64,000 nt of DNA from DASPNM01 sp035626515 (GTDB taxonomy: Bacteria > Bacteroidota > Bacteroidia > Chitinophagales > Chitinophagaceae): contig DASPNM010000014.1 in the NCBI GenBank assembly GCA_035626515.1, positions 12,430 to 76,429 on the forward strand, in the 5' to 3' direction. The notes under the pieces were generated by a model. The model worked only from the letters and a program-made list of their open reading frames with translations, made no database searches and was not told the DNA's origin. Below, one piece after another: positions 25,658-34,335 of this stretch. Every line of letters starts with the position of its first letter. Position 1 is the stretch's first letter. The translations under genes were made by a program, and so were the position numbers.

Positions 25658-28600
25658 ATGAGTGCGAAATACCGGGAATTTTCGGAGTTGGACCTGCCTG
25701 CTATCGAGCGTGAGATCCTGGCGGCGTGGAGAGACGAAAAGGCTTTCGAAAAGAGCGTGGAGCTGCGCGAAGGACGCGATCCATTTGTGTTTTACGAGGG
25801 GCCACCCAGTGCAAACGGCCTGCCGGGTATCCATCATGTGATCTCCCGTACGATCAAGGACCTCGTGTGCCGCTACAAGACTATGCGCGGCTTCCAGGTG
25901 AAACGGAAGGGGGGATGGGATACCCACGGGCTTCCCGTAGAGCTGGGCGTTGAAAAAGAGCTCGGCATCACGCGTGATGATATCGGCAAAAAGATCTCGG
26001 TGGAAGAATACAACCGCAAATGCCGGGAGGCCGTGCTGCGGTATAAGGACAAATGGGACGAGCTGACTCTCAAGATGGGTTATTGGGTCGATCTGGAGCG
26101 TCCTTACATCACATTCGAGAATAATTACATCGAAACACTTTGGTGGTTGCTCAGGCAGCTTTACGACAAAGGACTTCTCTACGAAAGCGTGAGCATCCAG
26201 CCTTACTCCCCGGCCGCCGGAACCGGGCTCAGCTCGCATGAATTGAACCAGCCGGGGTGTTACCGCAATGTAAAAGACACGTCCGTGGTGGCCATGTTCC
26301 GCGCAAAGGACAATGAGCGGTCCCGTTTTCTTTTTGAGGCGGCCGCGGGAAGGGAAGTGTTTTTGCTTGCATGGACCACAACCCCCTGGACGCTTCCGGC
26401 AAATCTGGGATTAACTGTCGGGCCCGATATTGACTATGTGCTGGTGAATACGTTCAATCCCTACACCCATCAGCCTGTTGCCGTGGTGCTGGCCCGCGCG
26501 CTGGTTTCGCGCTTTTTGCCTGAGGAAGGCCGGGACGCGGACCTTTCCACTTACAATGCGAGCGGTAAGGCGCCGCTTCCGTGGAAGGAAGTCGCAGGGA
26601 TGAAAGGCAGTGAGCTGGAAAGAATAACATACGAGCAGCTGCTCCCGTTCGAAGCAAATCATACGGATAATCCCAACGCGTTTCACGTACTCGTCGGAGA
26701 TTTTGTTACCACCGAAGAAGGGACTGGAATCGTGCACACAGCCCCGGCATTCGGCGCCGACGACTTCCGCATCGGGAAAAAGTATGATATCGGCATGCTC
26801 ACCATGGTGGACAGGGAAGGGAAGTTTGTGGACGGGCTGGGGGAGTTCAGCAACCGCTACGTAAAAGACTATCGTGACGCAAAGGATTATGCCGACGTAA
26901 ATGTCGACATCGCGGTGAAGCTGAAAAAGGAGAATCGGGCTTTTCGCGTCGAGAAATACGAACACAGTTACCCGCATTGCTGGCGCACCGACAAGCCGGT
27001 GCTGTATTATCCGCTTGATGCCTGGTTCATCCGCACCACCGCGCTGAAAGACCGGATGATCGAGCTGAACCGCACGATACGCTGGAAGCCCAGGTCCACC
27101 GGCGAAGGAAGATTTGGAAACTGGCTTGAGAATATGGTCGACTGGAACCTGAGCCGCAGCCGCTTCTGGGGAACGCCGCTTCCGGTCTGGAAGACCGAAG
27201 ATGGCAGCGAGGAGATTTGCATCGGTTCTATTGACGAACTGAATGAACGGATCCGGAAAGCCAACGAGGTGCTGGGGCCGGAAGTGAACCAGAATTATTT
27301 GCACGGAGGAATCCTGGATTTGCACAAGCCTTATGTGGACGAGATTGTGCTGGTGAGCGATTCCGGAAAACCGATGAAACGCGTGCCCGACCTGATTGAT
27401 GTCTGGTTCGATAGCGGAGCAATGCCTTACGCGCAATGGCACTTCCCGTTCGAGAATCGCGAGGAATTCGAGCGGTCTTTCCCCGCCGATTTCATCGCTG
27501 AAGGAGTGGACCAGACCCGTGGGTGGTTTTATACGCTCCACGCCATTGCGGTGCTGGTATTCGATTCGGTCGCCTACCGAACCTGCATTTCCAACGGACT
27601 GGTGCTGGACAGGAACGGGAACAAGATGAGCAAACGCCTTGGGAATGTTGTAGATCCTTTCCGGACCATTGACCAGTTCGGAGCGGATGCCACGCGCTGG
27701 TACCTGGTGACGAACGCCTCTCCCTGGGAAAATATGAAATTCGACCTGGAAGGCATTCGTGAGGTGCAGCGAAAATTCTTTGGTACGTTGTACAACACCT
27801 ACCAGTTTTTCGCGCTGTACGCGAACGTGGACGGATTTGCATTTCGCGAAGCGTACATTCCGGTGAAGCAGCGTCCCGAAATTGACCGGTGGGTTTTGTC
27901 TGCTTTGAACACGCTGGTTCGGCAAGTACAGCTGCATATGGAAGACTATGAGCCCACGCAGGCGGGACGCCTTGTCGAGGATTTCGTAGACGAGCAGCTG
28001 AGCAACTGGTACGTGCGGCTCTGCCGTCGCCGGTTTTGGAAAGGCGAGTACGAACGCGACAAGCTCTGCGCTTATCAAACGCTTTATGAGTGCCTCGAAA
28101 CTGTGACGCGCCTGATCGCGCCGATTTCACCTTTTTTCAGTGACGCGATCTTCCGCAACCTGAATGCCGTTACTGTGCGATTTGACGCCGCTTCCGTGCA
28201 TCACCTGGATTACCCCGTACCGGATGAATCGATTGTAGATCCCGACCTCGAGGAAAGAATGAAGCTTGCGCAGGATGCGTCTTCGCTGGTGCTATCGTTG
28301 CGAAAGAAAGTAAACATCAAAGTGAGACAGCCGCTGCAAAAAGTGCTGATCCCCGTGCTGGGCGACCGGGTGCGCGAACAGTTCGAAAAAGTGGAAGACC
28401 TGATACGGGCGGAAGTGAACGTGAAAGGGATTGAATATCTGGATCCAGACAACACGTTCATAAAAAAGAAGATCAGGCCGAATTTCAGCGCGCTGGGAAA
28501 AAAGCTTGGACCCCGCATGAAAGCTGTGACGGCCGCGCTCGCACAATTCGGTCAGGAAGAGATCGCGCGCTTCGAACGGGAGGGATTTTATAATTTGTCA

Positions 28601-28987
28601 ATTGATGGCGAACCCGTAATATTACAGCTTTCCGAAGTCGAGATCAGCAGTGAGGACATCCCGGGCTGGACGGTTGCCAACAAAGGCGATCTGACCGTGG
28701 CCCTGGACATCACGGTTACCCCCGAACTGGAGGCTGAAGGGAACGCCCGCGAGTTCGTGAATCGTATCCAGAAGATCCGCAAGGAGAGTGGATTTGAGCT
28801 CACTGACCGCATCGAAGTGAAGGTGGCTGCCCCCAATGGCTTGAGGAATTCGCTGGCTCAGTTTAATGCCTATATTTGCGCCGAAATTCTGGCGGACAGA
28901 CTGGAAATATTGCCTGATATTCAAGGAGGTACTGAGATCGAAGTGAATGACGTATCACTGAAAGTGATTGTTTCAAAAAAAGGGTAA
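25658..28987 (+). CDS. ileS: isoleucine--tRNA ligase IleS
   Basis: A 1109-residue class I synthetase that charges tRNA-Ile. The HIGH-type motif appears as PSANGLPGIHH near residue 50 and KMSKR is at about residue 656 in GNKMSKRLGNVVDPF. The editing domain includes TTTPWTLPANLGL and GTGIVHTAPAFGADDF. The C-terminus is the long form without the zinc-ribbon cysteines of E. coli IleS, as in eukaryote-like (type 2) enzymes, which are often associated with mupirocin tolerance. The ATG at MSAKYREFSEL is preferred because the -7 box falls upstream of it. It is followed after 3 bp by the DksA-like gene. Confidence 0.97.
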   Translation: MSAKYREFSELDLPAIEREILAAWRDEKAFEKSVELREGRDPFVFYEGPPSANGLPGIHHVISRTIKDLVCRYKTMRGFQVKRKGGWDTHGLPVELGVEKELGITRDDIGKKISVEEYNRKCREAVLRYKDKWDELTLKMGYWVDLERPYITFENNYIETLWWLLRQLYDKGLLYESVSIQPYSPAAGTGLSSHELNQPGCYRNVKDTSVVAMFRAKDNERSRFLFEAAAGREVFLLAWTTTPWTLPANLGLTVGPDIDYVLVNTFNPYTHQPVAVVLARALVSRFLPEEGRDADLSTYNASGKAPLPWKEVAGMKGSELERITYEQLLPFEANHTDNPNAFHVLVGDFVTTEEGTGIVHTAPAFGADDFRIGKKYDIGMLTMVDREGKFVDGLGEFSNRYVKDYRDAKDYADVNVDIAVKLKKENRAFRVEKYEHSYPHCWRTDKPVLYYPLDAWFIRTTALKDRMIELNRTIRWKPRSTGEGRFGNWLENMVDWNLSRSRFWGTPLPVWKTEDGSEEICIGSIDELNERIRKANEVLGPEVNQNYLHGGILDLHKPYVDEIVLVSDSGKPMKRVPDLIDVWFDSGAMPYAQWHFPFENREEFERSFPADFIAEGVDQTRGWFYTLHAIAVLVFDSVAYRTCISNGLVLDRNGNKMSKRLGNVVDPFRTIDQFGADATRWYLVTNASPWENMKFDLEGIREVQRKFFGTLYNTYQFFALYANVDGFAFREAYIPVKQRPEIDRWVLSALNTLVRQVQLHMEDYEPTQAGRLVEDFVDEQLSNWYVRLCRRRFWKGEYERDKLCAYQTLYECLETVTRLIAPISPFFSDAIFRNLNAVTVRFDAASVHHLDYPVPDESIVDPDLEERMKLAQDASSLVLSLRKKVNIKVRQPLQKVLIPVLGDRVREQFEKVEDLIRAEVNVKGIEYLDPDNTFIKKKIRPNFSALGKKLGPRMKAVTAALAQFGQEEIARFEREGFYNLSIDGEPVILQLSEVEISSEDIPGWTVANKGDLTVALDITVTPELEAEGNAREFVNRIQKIRKESGFELTDRIEVKVAAPNGLRNSLAQFNAYICAEILADRLEILPDIQGGTEIEVNDVSLKVIVSKKG

Positions 28988-28990
28988 CCA

Positions 28991-29827
28991 ATGGCAACCA
29001 AAAAACAAGCCCGCTCCACCAAAACTAAGAAACCAGTCCGCAAACCGGCACGACCGGCGCGGAAAACAGCACGGCCTGCGAGGCCCGCCAGGAAAAAAGC
29101 AAGCCGCCCTGCTCCGAAAAAAGTTTCAAGACCAGCCGCCAAACCGATAAAGAAAAACTCAACCCAGAAAACAAAAAAACCAGTGGCAAAGAAACCTGTG
29201 CAGAAACCGAGTAAGCCCGTCAAGGCGGCAAAACCAGTCTCCAAACCTGAAGTACCGGCCCCGAAGAAGCCGGGATCCGTTGATCCCAAGTCGCTCGTTT
29301 CGATTAAACCGAAAGCACGACCGGTGGTGAAAAAAGAACCTCCGAAGCCGACGAAAATCGTAATCCCGAAGACTACGACCAAGTCATCGGTGAAATACGA
29401 GCCCGAGTTCACCAAATCCGTGCTCGACACCCCGACAGCCTACCAGCACACCGGGCCCACTATGCGTTATTCCGATGCCGACCTCGCCGAATTCAGGGAG
29501 ATCATTCAAAGGAAGCTGGATGCTGCGAAAAAAGAATTGAGCTACCTGCAGGGTTTGATCACCCGGAAGGATGAGGGCGGCGATATGGATGAGGCGCGCT
29601 ACATGACCATGGAAGACGGCAGCGTCAGCATGGAGCGGGAGCAGCTCAGCCAGATGGCCAGCCGCCAGATCACTTTCATTGATCACCTCGAGAAGGCGAT
29701 GATGCGCATCGAAAACAAAACCTATGGCATCTGCCGCGTTACCGGGAAACTCATCGACAAGGCGCGCCTGCGCGCGGTTCCCCATGCCACGCTCAGTATC
29801 GAGGCCAAGCAAATGATGAACAAATAA
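28991..29827 (+). CDS. DksA/TraR-like protein with histone-H1-like tail
   Basis: A 278-residue protein in two parts. Residues 1 to about 125 are a Lys/Pro/Ala/Arg-rich low-complexity tail (ARPARKTARPARPARKKA, KKPVAKKPVQKPSKPVKAAK), strongly basic like histone H1 or Hc1. Residues 155-278 are a DksA/TraR-type domain: a coiled-coil (YSDADLAEFREIIQRKLDAA onward) and a C-terminal globule, TYGICRVTGKLIDKARLRAV. Only one of the four zinc-finger cysteines remains, as in other Bacteroidota homologues, so zinc binding is unlikely. DksA proteins bind the RNA polymerase secondary channel; the tail could add DNA or RNA binding (inference). It sits 3 bp after ileS. Confidence 0.88.
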   Translation: MATKKQARSTKTKKPVRKPARPARKTARPARPARKKASRPAPKKVSRPAAKPIKKNSTQKTKKPVAKKPVQKPSKPVKAAKPVSKPEVPAPKKPGSVDPKSLVSIKPKARPVVKKEPPKPTKIVIPKTTTKSSVKYEPEFTKSVLDTPTAYQHTGPTMRYSDADLAEFREIIQRKLDAAKKELSYLQGLITRKDEGGDMDEARYMTMEDGSVSMEREQLSQMASRQITFIDHLEKAMMRIENKTYGICRVTGKLIDKARLRAVPHATLSIEAKQMMNK

Positions 29828-29831
29828 GGCG

Positions 29832-30575
29832 TTATTTCTTTCCGGCGGGAAGGAAAACCTGGAACCCTACGGCAACCTGGAACCCATGGTTGTTGAATTT
29901 TGTGGTGGTTTCATTCTCCCTTCGTTCCTCGATGGTTCCATCGTTGCCGATATCATGAAACGTCGTTCGGGTGAACGTGTGCCCGGTGTGGGAATAATTA
30001 TAGCCAATTGAAAAGTCAATTCCTGTGACCGCGCCCACCATTTTTGTGACGCCGAGCTGGAGGCTCGCATTCCCGAAGAAGCCGCCATTGGAGCTGCCTT
30101 CATAGCTGTCTTTATAAGCAGCAGGGCCTGAACCCCCATAAAAAAAACCTTCTGTTTTCAAATTGCTGATTCCCCCGGATACTGCCGCGTGCGCGAATGG
30201 CAGCAGCGTTTTCCCGGAAGAAAAATAATGGCGGAAAAAGCCGCCCACACCCACGTTGAAGCTGTTGTTTTTATCCCGCTGGTAGGTGGAACCATTTTGC
30301 TGAAAGCTCGTGTTGATCCCTTCCGGATTCACCATGAGCGAAACTCCCAGCACCTGGTCGGTGGAAAGAAACCAGCCCAGCGCGGGAGAGAGATTAATAT
30401 CATACTGGCGTGTGCTGGATTGGTTGGTGCCGATCTGCGAGACCTCGATATCGGCGGAGCCGCGGTTATACACGATGCTTCCGATGGAGGACCCGGCCAT
30501 GCGCATACCCTTGCTGAACTGCGCCCGGCCGGTGAGCGCGGTGAACATCAAAAACAACAGAAACTGTTTTTTCAT
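29832..30575 (-). CDS. putative outer-membrane beta-barrel protein
   Basis: A 247-residue protein with signal peptide MKKQFLLFLMFTALTGRAQ and alternating hydrophobic and polar strands rich in Gly and aromatic residues (LSPALGWFLSTDQVLGVSLM, FNVGVGGFFRHYFSSGKTLL, GIDFSIGYNYSHTGHTFTR, FQVAVGFQVFLPAGKK), the pattern of an 8-10-stranded outer-membrane barrel. Function is unknown. The start is the ATG just before the signal peptide; an exact -7 box lies 21 bp upstream, inside a longer reading frame, and supports this choice. It is convergent with the DksA-like gene with 4 bp between the ends. Confidence 0.75.
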   Translation of the reverse strand: MKKQFLLFLMFTALTGRAQFSKGMRMAGSSIGSIVYNRGSADIEVSQIGTNQSSTRQYDINLSPALGWFLSTDQVLGVSLMVNPEGINTSFQQNGSTYQRDKNNSFNVGVGGFFRHYFSSGKTLLPFAHAAVSGGISNLKTEGFFYGGSGPAAYKDSYEGSSNGGFFGNASLQLGVTKMVGAVTGIDFSIGYNYSHTGHTFTRTTFHDIGNDGTIEERRENETTTKFNNHGFQVAVGFQVFLPAGKK

Positions 30576-30596
30576 AAGCTCGGTCTGGGTGAAAAA

Positions 30597-30604
30597 CAAA
30601 TATA
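30597..30604 (-). promoter_or_regulatory. -7 box (TATATTTG) for the beta-barrel gene
   Basis: Exact consensus on the minus strand, 21 bp upstream of the signal-peptide ATG. It rules out an in-frame start further upstream. Confidence 0.5.
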
Positions 30605-30748
30605 GGACGGCAGTACGCGGGGAAGGATTATTTTTTGCCGTTATCCACAACGATTTATTTTTTTTCCTATAATTTTAAATGCTGGTGCGGAATAAAGTGA
30701 AATTCCTTACTTTTAAAACCGAAACCAATCACAGCCAAATTAACTATT

Positions 30749-31423
30749 ATGAGAAAGCTTCCACTACTTTCCCTGTTGCTCGTAGCTATTTCATTCATAG
30801 TCGTCAACTGCACTAAGGAAGGACCCGAAGGCCCCGTAGGCGCACAAGGACCACAAGGCCCTCCCGGAACTCCGGGTGCCCCTGGTTCGACCGGGCCCGC
30901 TGGACCGACCGGACCTGCCGGACCGACCGGCCCCCAGGGACCTCCCGGGACGGCCAATGTAATTTATTCGCAGTGGACTGATTTCAATATTGCCAACTGG
31001 TCGGCACTTCAAACGATTTTTGGAATTCAACAAAGACGGTATCCGATCCCGGCGCCAGGGTTGACGCAGACAATGCTGGATCAGGGAGTCGTTATCGTTT
31101 ATATCAAATTTGCCGGCGTGAGCAATACTGCATACCCACTTCCCATCGTGGAATCAATTGCGGGCTCGGGCGGTGTTCAGCACTTGCAAAATATTAACTC
31201 GGTCGGGACAATCACGCTCAGGTTTTTCAACAACAGCGGCACGGGTGATCCGGGCACATTCGGATCTCCAAACCAATGGCGCTACGTTTTAATCCCCGGT
31301 GGGGTAGCAGGAGGCCGTTCATTGGAAAAAATTGTTGAGATTAATGGACGGGTTTACACCGAAACTGAGCTGAGGGCCATGACCTACGAACAAGTTGCTG
31401 CGTTGCTCCGTCTCGCTCGATGA
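30749..31423 (+). CDS. collagen-like lipoprotein
   Basis: A 224-residue exported protein. The N-terminus MRKLPLLSLLLVAISFIVVNC is a lipoprotein-type signal with Cys21 as the likely acylated residue, although Asn at -1 is atypical. Residues 25-69 are 15 uninterrupted Gly-X-Y triplets (GPEGPVGAQGPQGPPGTPGA...), enough to form a short collagen triple helix. The remaining 155 residues are a globular domain (VIYSQWTDFNIANWSALQ ... VYTETELRAMTYEQVAALLR) seen in other Bacteroidota proteins of this layout; its function is unknown. It is probably a trimeric surface stalk. A strong terminator follows. Confidence 0.82.
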   Translation: MRKLPLLSLLLVAISFIVVNCTKEGPEGPVGAQGPQGPPGTPGAPGSTGPAGPTGPAGPTGPQGPPGTANVIYSQWTDFNIANWSALQTIFGIQQRRYPIPAPGLTQTMLDQGVVIVYIKFAGVSNTAYPLPIVESIAGSGGVQHLQNINSVGTITLRFFNNSGTGDPGTFGSPNQWRYVLIPGGVAGGRSLEKIVEINGRVYTETELRAMTYEQVAALLRLAR

Positions 31424-31440
31424 GAGCGCATAAGAGTTGA

Positions 31441-31475
31441 AAAAGCCGTCCTGCCAAGCCGGGCGGCTTTTTAAT
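31441..31475 (+). terminator. rho-independent terminator after the collagen-like gene
   Basis: An 11-bp stem (AAAAGCCGTCC / GGGCGGCTTTT, one G-T pair) with a 9-nt loop and a T tail. It also shows that an in-frame TTG just upstream is not the start of the phosphatase gene. Confidence 0.8.
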
Positions 31476-31520
31476 TTCTGCACCATTTTCATTTACCTTG
31501 CGGGCAAACCTTTTGGAAAA

Positions 31521-32867
31521 ATGAGAAGCGCTTTTGCGCTGGTTTTATCCGCGCTTTTTTGCTGCCCAATCGTCGCGCAGCCACGCATTGTTTCCGGCCC
31601 GATGCTGGGACCCGTTGAACTGAGAGACGCAAAGGTCTGGGTGGAAGTATCCCGGGAAGTAAAAAGCCTTTCGCTGGAGTACAACAAAAAGGGCGAACGA
31701 CCGGTTCACACCATCCATTACCGCGGCGAGCTGGGAAAGGAATTCAACCCGATCTGCTTCACTATCGGCGGGCTGCATTTCAATACCACTTACGAATACC
31801 GCATCCGGATCAATGGCCTGCCGGCGTTCGCGCGGGGTCAGTTCACGACAAAAGATCTTTGGCAATGGAGAAAGCCCGCTCCCGATTTCAGCTTTCTGAC
31901 AGGGTCCTGCTCTTATTTCAATGAACCCGTATTTGACCGTCCCGGCGCTTCATACGGGAAGGATTCTTCCATCTTCGAAACGATGGCTCGCGAACAGGCC
32001 GCTTTCATGCTCTGGCTGGGTGACGCGTGGTACACCCGCGAAGTGGATTTCTTCAGCGAATGGGGACTTTGGTACCGTGCCCACCGTGACCGGTCGGTAC
32101 CGGTGCTTCGCAATTTCCTGAAAGCAATGCCCCAGGTGGCGATCTGGGATGACCACGATTACGGTCCCAATAATATCGGTTCCAATTATGTTCTAAAAGA
32201 CGTGAGCCGCCGGATTTGGCAGAGCTACTGGTGCAACCCTTCCTACGGGGAGAACGGGCAGGGAGTTTACACTATGATGAGCTGGGGTGACGTGGATCTG
32301 TTTCTTACCGACGGCCGCTGGTGGCGCAGCCCCGATCGTGAAAAAGATTCAGTCGACGGCCGGCCGAATCCCGGGAAAACGATGTTCGGCAGGCAACAGT
32401 TGCAGTGGCTGAAGAATTCTCTTCTCTACAGCAATGCTCCGTTCAAAATCATTGTCGTCGGGAGCCAGGTGCTGAACCCGGTGTCGCCCTACGACCGCCT
32501 TCGCGCTTTTTCGGTGGAGTACCAGGAGCTGATGAGCTTTCTCGAAACCAATCGCATCAGCGGGGTGGTTTTCCTCACGGGCGACCGGCACCACAGCGAG
32601 ATCATTCGCGTAAACCGGCCGGGAAACTATCCTCTTTTCGACATCACCGTGTCGCCGCTCACCTCAAGCACCCACAGTTTTGGGGGGCCCGAAAAAGAAA
32701 ATCCCTACCGCGTGCTCGGGATTCCCGAGAAGCAGAACTACGCGAAATTTTCATTCTCAGGCCCGCGTGGAGAACGCAGGCTCACTGTTCGATTTTTCGG
32801 AATTAAAGGCGAACAACTCGGTGAATGGTCAGTATCGGAAAAAGAATTGAAAGTACCGGCCAACTAA
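31521..32867 (+). CDS. PhoD-like alkaline phosphatase/phosphodiesterase
   Basis: A 448-residue secreted enzyme of the PhoD metallophosphatase family. The signal peptide is MRSAFALVLSALFCCPIVAQ. An N-terminal Fn3-like PhoD domain (VKSLSLEYNKKGERPVHTIH) precedes the catalytic domain with FLTGSCSYF, MLWLGDAWYT, VAIWDDHDYGPNN and VVFLTGDRHHSE, which supply the metal ligands. PhoD enzymes hydrolyse phosphate esters with Ca/Fe and are usually induced by phosphate starvation; no such regulatory site was recognised. The start is the ATG beyond the upstream terminator. The stop overlaps the next start codon (TAATG). Confidence 0.9.
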   Translation: MRSAFALVLSALFCCPIVAQPRIVSGPMLGPVELRDAKVWVEVSREVKSLSLEYNKKGERPVHTIHYRGELGKEFNPICFTIGGLHFNTTYEYRIRINGLPAFARGQFTTKDLWQWRKPAPDFSFLTGSCSYFNEPVFDRPGASYGKDSSIFETMAREQAAFMLWLGDAWYTREVDFFSEWGLWYRAHRDRSVPVLRNFLKAMPQVAIWDDHDYGPNNIGSNYVLKDVSRRIWQSYWCNPSYGENGQGVYTMMSWGDVDLFLTDGRWWRSPDREKDSVDGRPNPGKTMFGRQQLQWLKNSLLYSNAPFKIIVVGSQVLNPVSPYDRLRAFSVEYQELMSFLETNRISGVVFLTGDRHHSEIIRVNRPGNYPLFDITVSPLTSSTHSFGGPEKENPYRVLGIPEKQNYAKFSFSGPRGERRLTVRFFGIKGEQLGEWSVSEKELKVPAN

Positions 32868-33346
32868 TGAGGATTCAATTCGGATATGAAAAACGGAAAG
32901 TGCTGCAGGCGCTGCGCTTTCATTTCATCAGCCGTCCCGAAATCCGGGCGATGCTCATCCTGGTGAATGTATTCGCGCTTGCGGCGATCCTTCTTTATGC
33001 TGCTGGAAGAATCACGCCGCTTGCTTTCCTTGTCGGATCGTTTCTATGGATAGTTCTTATGATCAGCTTCTGGTTTCTCCTGCCCGGTCTGGTATACCGG
33101 CGCGCGATTACTTTCCGCCATGAATTCAGTATGGAGTTTGGAGCCGAAGGGTTTAGACTCATTCATGAAAAAGGATCGAAGGCCTGGCCCTGGAAGGCTC
33201 TGAAGAAAATCGTGGAGACGCCGCATTTTTTTCATCTCTACTTTGACAACAGGTCTTTCTTCCTGGTGCCTAAAAGCGGCTGTACCAGCGAGGAGGAAGT
33301 GGGCGAATTGCGTTCGTTGCTCCGCTTGAAGGTTCCGGGAAAGTAG
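32867..33346 (+). CDS. YcxB-like membrane protein
   Basis: A 159-residue protein with two transmembrane helices (about residues 28-46 and 51-73) and a C-terminal cytoplasmic domain of the YcxB-like type: FGAEGFRLIHEKGSKAWPWK, then KKIVETPHFFHLYFDNRSFF and LVPKSGC. Members have no known function. Its ATG shares one base with the stop codon of the phosphatase gene (TAATG), so the two are translationally coupled; a longer start would intrude 42 bp into the phosphatase. Confidence 0.75.
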   Translation: MRIQFGYEKRKVLQALRFHFISRPEIRAMLILVNVFALAAILLYAAGRITPLAFLVGSFLWIVLMISFWFLLPGLVYRRAITFRHEFSMEFGAEGFRLIHEKGSKAWPWKALKKIVETPHFFHLYFDNRSFFLVPKSGCTSEEEVGELRSLLRLKVPGK

Positions 33347-33349
33347 CGT

Positions 33350-33778
33350 TCAGAGTTTTTTCTGCATTACATAGTGCGGAAGCGTCACTTCGGTGAATTC
33401 ATCGCTGGTGACCCTGTAGCCCATTTTTTCATAAAAACCCACTACGTTTTTCCGGGCATGCATGCTCATGATCCTGTAGCCGCGGTCACGCGCCAGGTTT
33501 TCGGCGAAATTCATCAGCGCGCGGCCAATGCCTTTTCCCTGCAGATCGTTCAGCACGGCCATTTGTCGCAGGCGAACGGTGTCGGGCTTTTCCTCCACGA
33601 GCATGCAGCACCCGAGCATAATGTCGTCCTCGAATGCGCCGATCAGCATATTGTTTTTTTCCTGCTCGAGTTCGTCGGGTGAAAAGCTCAGGCCCAGCGG
33701 TTTCCTCAGGATCTCGTCCCGAAGCCTGACCATTTGTTCGTATTCCCTGGTGCCATGATCAATTTGTTTCAGAGCCAT
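33350..33778 (-). CDS. GNAT-family N-acetyltransferase
   Basis: A 142-residue acetyl-CoA-dependent acyltransferase. The acetyl-CoA-binding loop is VLNDLQGKGIGRALMNFAEN (Q/R-x-x-G-x-G/A as QGKGIG), preceded by the beta-4 strand VRLRQMAV and followed by HARKNVVGFYEKMGYRV, the typical C-terminal signature. The substrate cannot be told from sequence; it is close to the ElaA-like group. It is convergent with the YcxB-like gene, 3 bp apart, and has no operon partner. Confidence 0.9.
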   Translation of the reverse strand: MALKQIDHGTREYEQMVRLRDEILRKPLGLSFSPDELEQEKNNMLIGAFEDDIMLGCCMLVEEKPDTVRLRQMAVLNDLQGKGIGRALMNFAENLARDRGYRIMSMHARKNVVGFYEKMGYRVTSDEFTEVTLPHYVMQKKL

Positions 33779-33931
33779 TACCGCCGGTGATTGGTGTGGT
33801 TTTCAAATTACAAAGAACTTGCAATACTGCCAACGAAGACCCGGATAAAGCGGAATTAGTTTCTCTTTTTCAACTGCTTGCATGCGCCTGTCAAAAAAAT
33901 CTCTCCTCCATGGCGATTGATTCAAAAAGTA

Positions 33932-33939
33932 TATTTTTG
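33932..33939 (+). promoter_or_regulatory. -7 box (TATTTTTG) for acpP
   Basis: Exact consensus 25 bp upstream of the acpP ATG. A TTG 12 bp further upstream is too close for a standard -33 element. Confidence 0.55.
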
Positions 33940-33964
33940 CACCCATTAACTAAACTTATCAGAC

Positions 33965-34201
33965 ATGTCAGACATTGCATCAAGAGTAAAAAAGATCATC
34001 GTTGACAAATTAGGTGTTGACGAAGCGGAAGTCACAAACGAAGCTTCTTTCACAAATGATTTGGGCGCCGATTCGCTGGATACGGTGGAGCTGATCATGG
34101 AATTCGAAAAAGAGTTCAATATTTCCATCCCGGACGAGCAGGCCGAGACCATTACTACGGTTGGCCAGGCCATCGCGTACCTCGAAGAGCACGCCAAGTG
34201 A
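33965..34201 (+). CDS. acpP: acyl carrier protein AcpP
   Basis: A 78-residue acidic four-helix protein carrying growing fatty acids in the type II synthase. The phosphopantetheine site is the Ser in GADSLDTVELIMEFEKEF (about residue 37). The sequence is typical across its length (VKKIIVDKLGVDEAEV, IPDEQAETITTVG). It is followed by a terminator and then by fabF and rnc, the standard acpP-fabF-rnc order. The terminator suggests that acpP is expressed above its downstream genes. Confidence 0.98.
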   Translation: MSDIASRVKKIIVDKLGVDEAEVTNEASFTNDLGADSLDTVELIMEFEKEFNISIPDEQAETITTVGQAIAYLEEHAK

Positions 34202-34241
34202 TGCGGGCAATGTCTGGCATTACCGACCTCTGAATATTATT

Positions 34242-34271
34242 CCGCCTTCCCATCTTGCGAAGGCGGTTTTT
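34242..34271 (+). terminator. terminator between acpP and fabF
   Basis: An 8-bp perfect stem (CCGCCTTC / GAAGGCGG) with a 9-nt loop and a run of five T. It would end or attenuate the acpP transcript before fabF. Confidence 0.8.
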
Positions 34272-34278
34272 ATCTTTA

Positions 34279-34295
34279 CCCCGGCTGACGCGGGG
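34279..34295. other. solitary CRISPR-repeat-like hairpin upstream of fabF
   Basis: CCCCG-GCTGACG-CGGGG, flanked by TTTA and AGAACC, resembles a type I-E CRISPR repeat in layout and in many bases. There is only one copy, no spacers and no cas gene. It may be a leader hairpin of fabF or a chance likeness. Confidence 0.3.
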
Positions 34296-34335
34296 AGAAC
34301 CTGTTTCTCGGACAAAACTTGTACATTTCGGATAT

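Noticed and set aside
26411..28078. 555-codon open frame on the minus strand
   Set aside because: It lies entirely antisense to ileS, has no family motif, and such frames arise easily opposite GC-rich codons.
34279..34295. CRISPR array
   Set aside because: Only one repeat-like unit, no spacer-repeat periodicity and no cas genes in the window.
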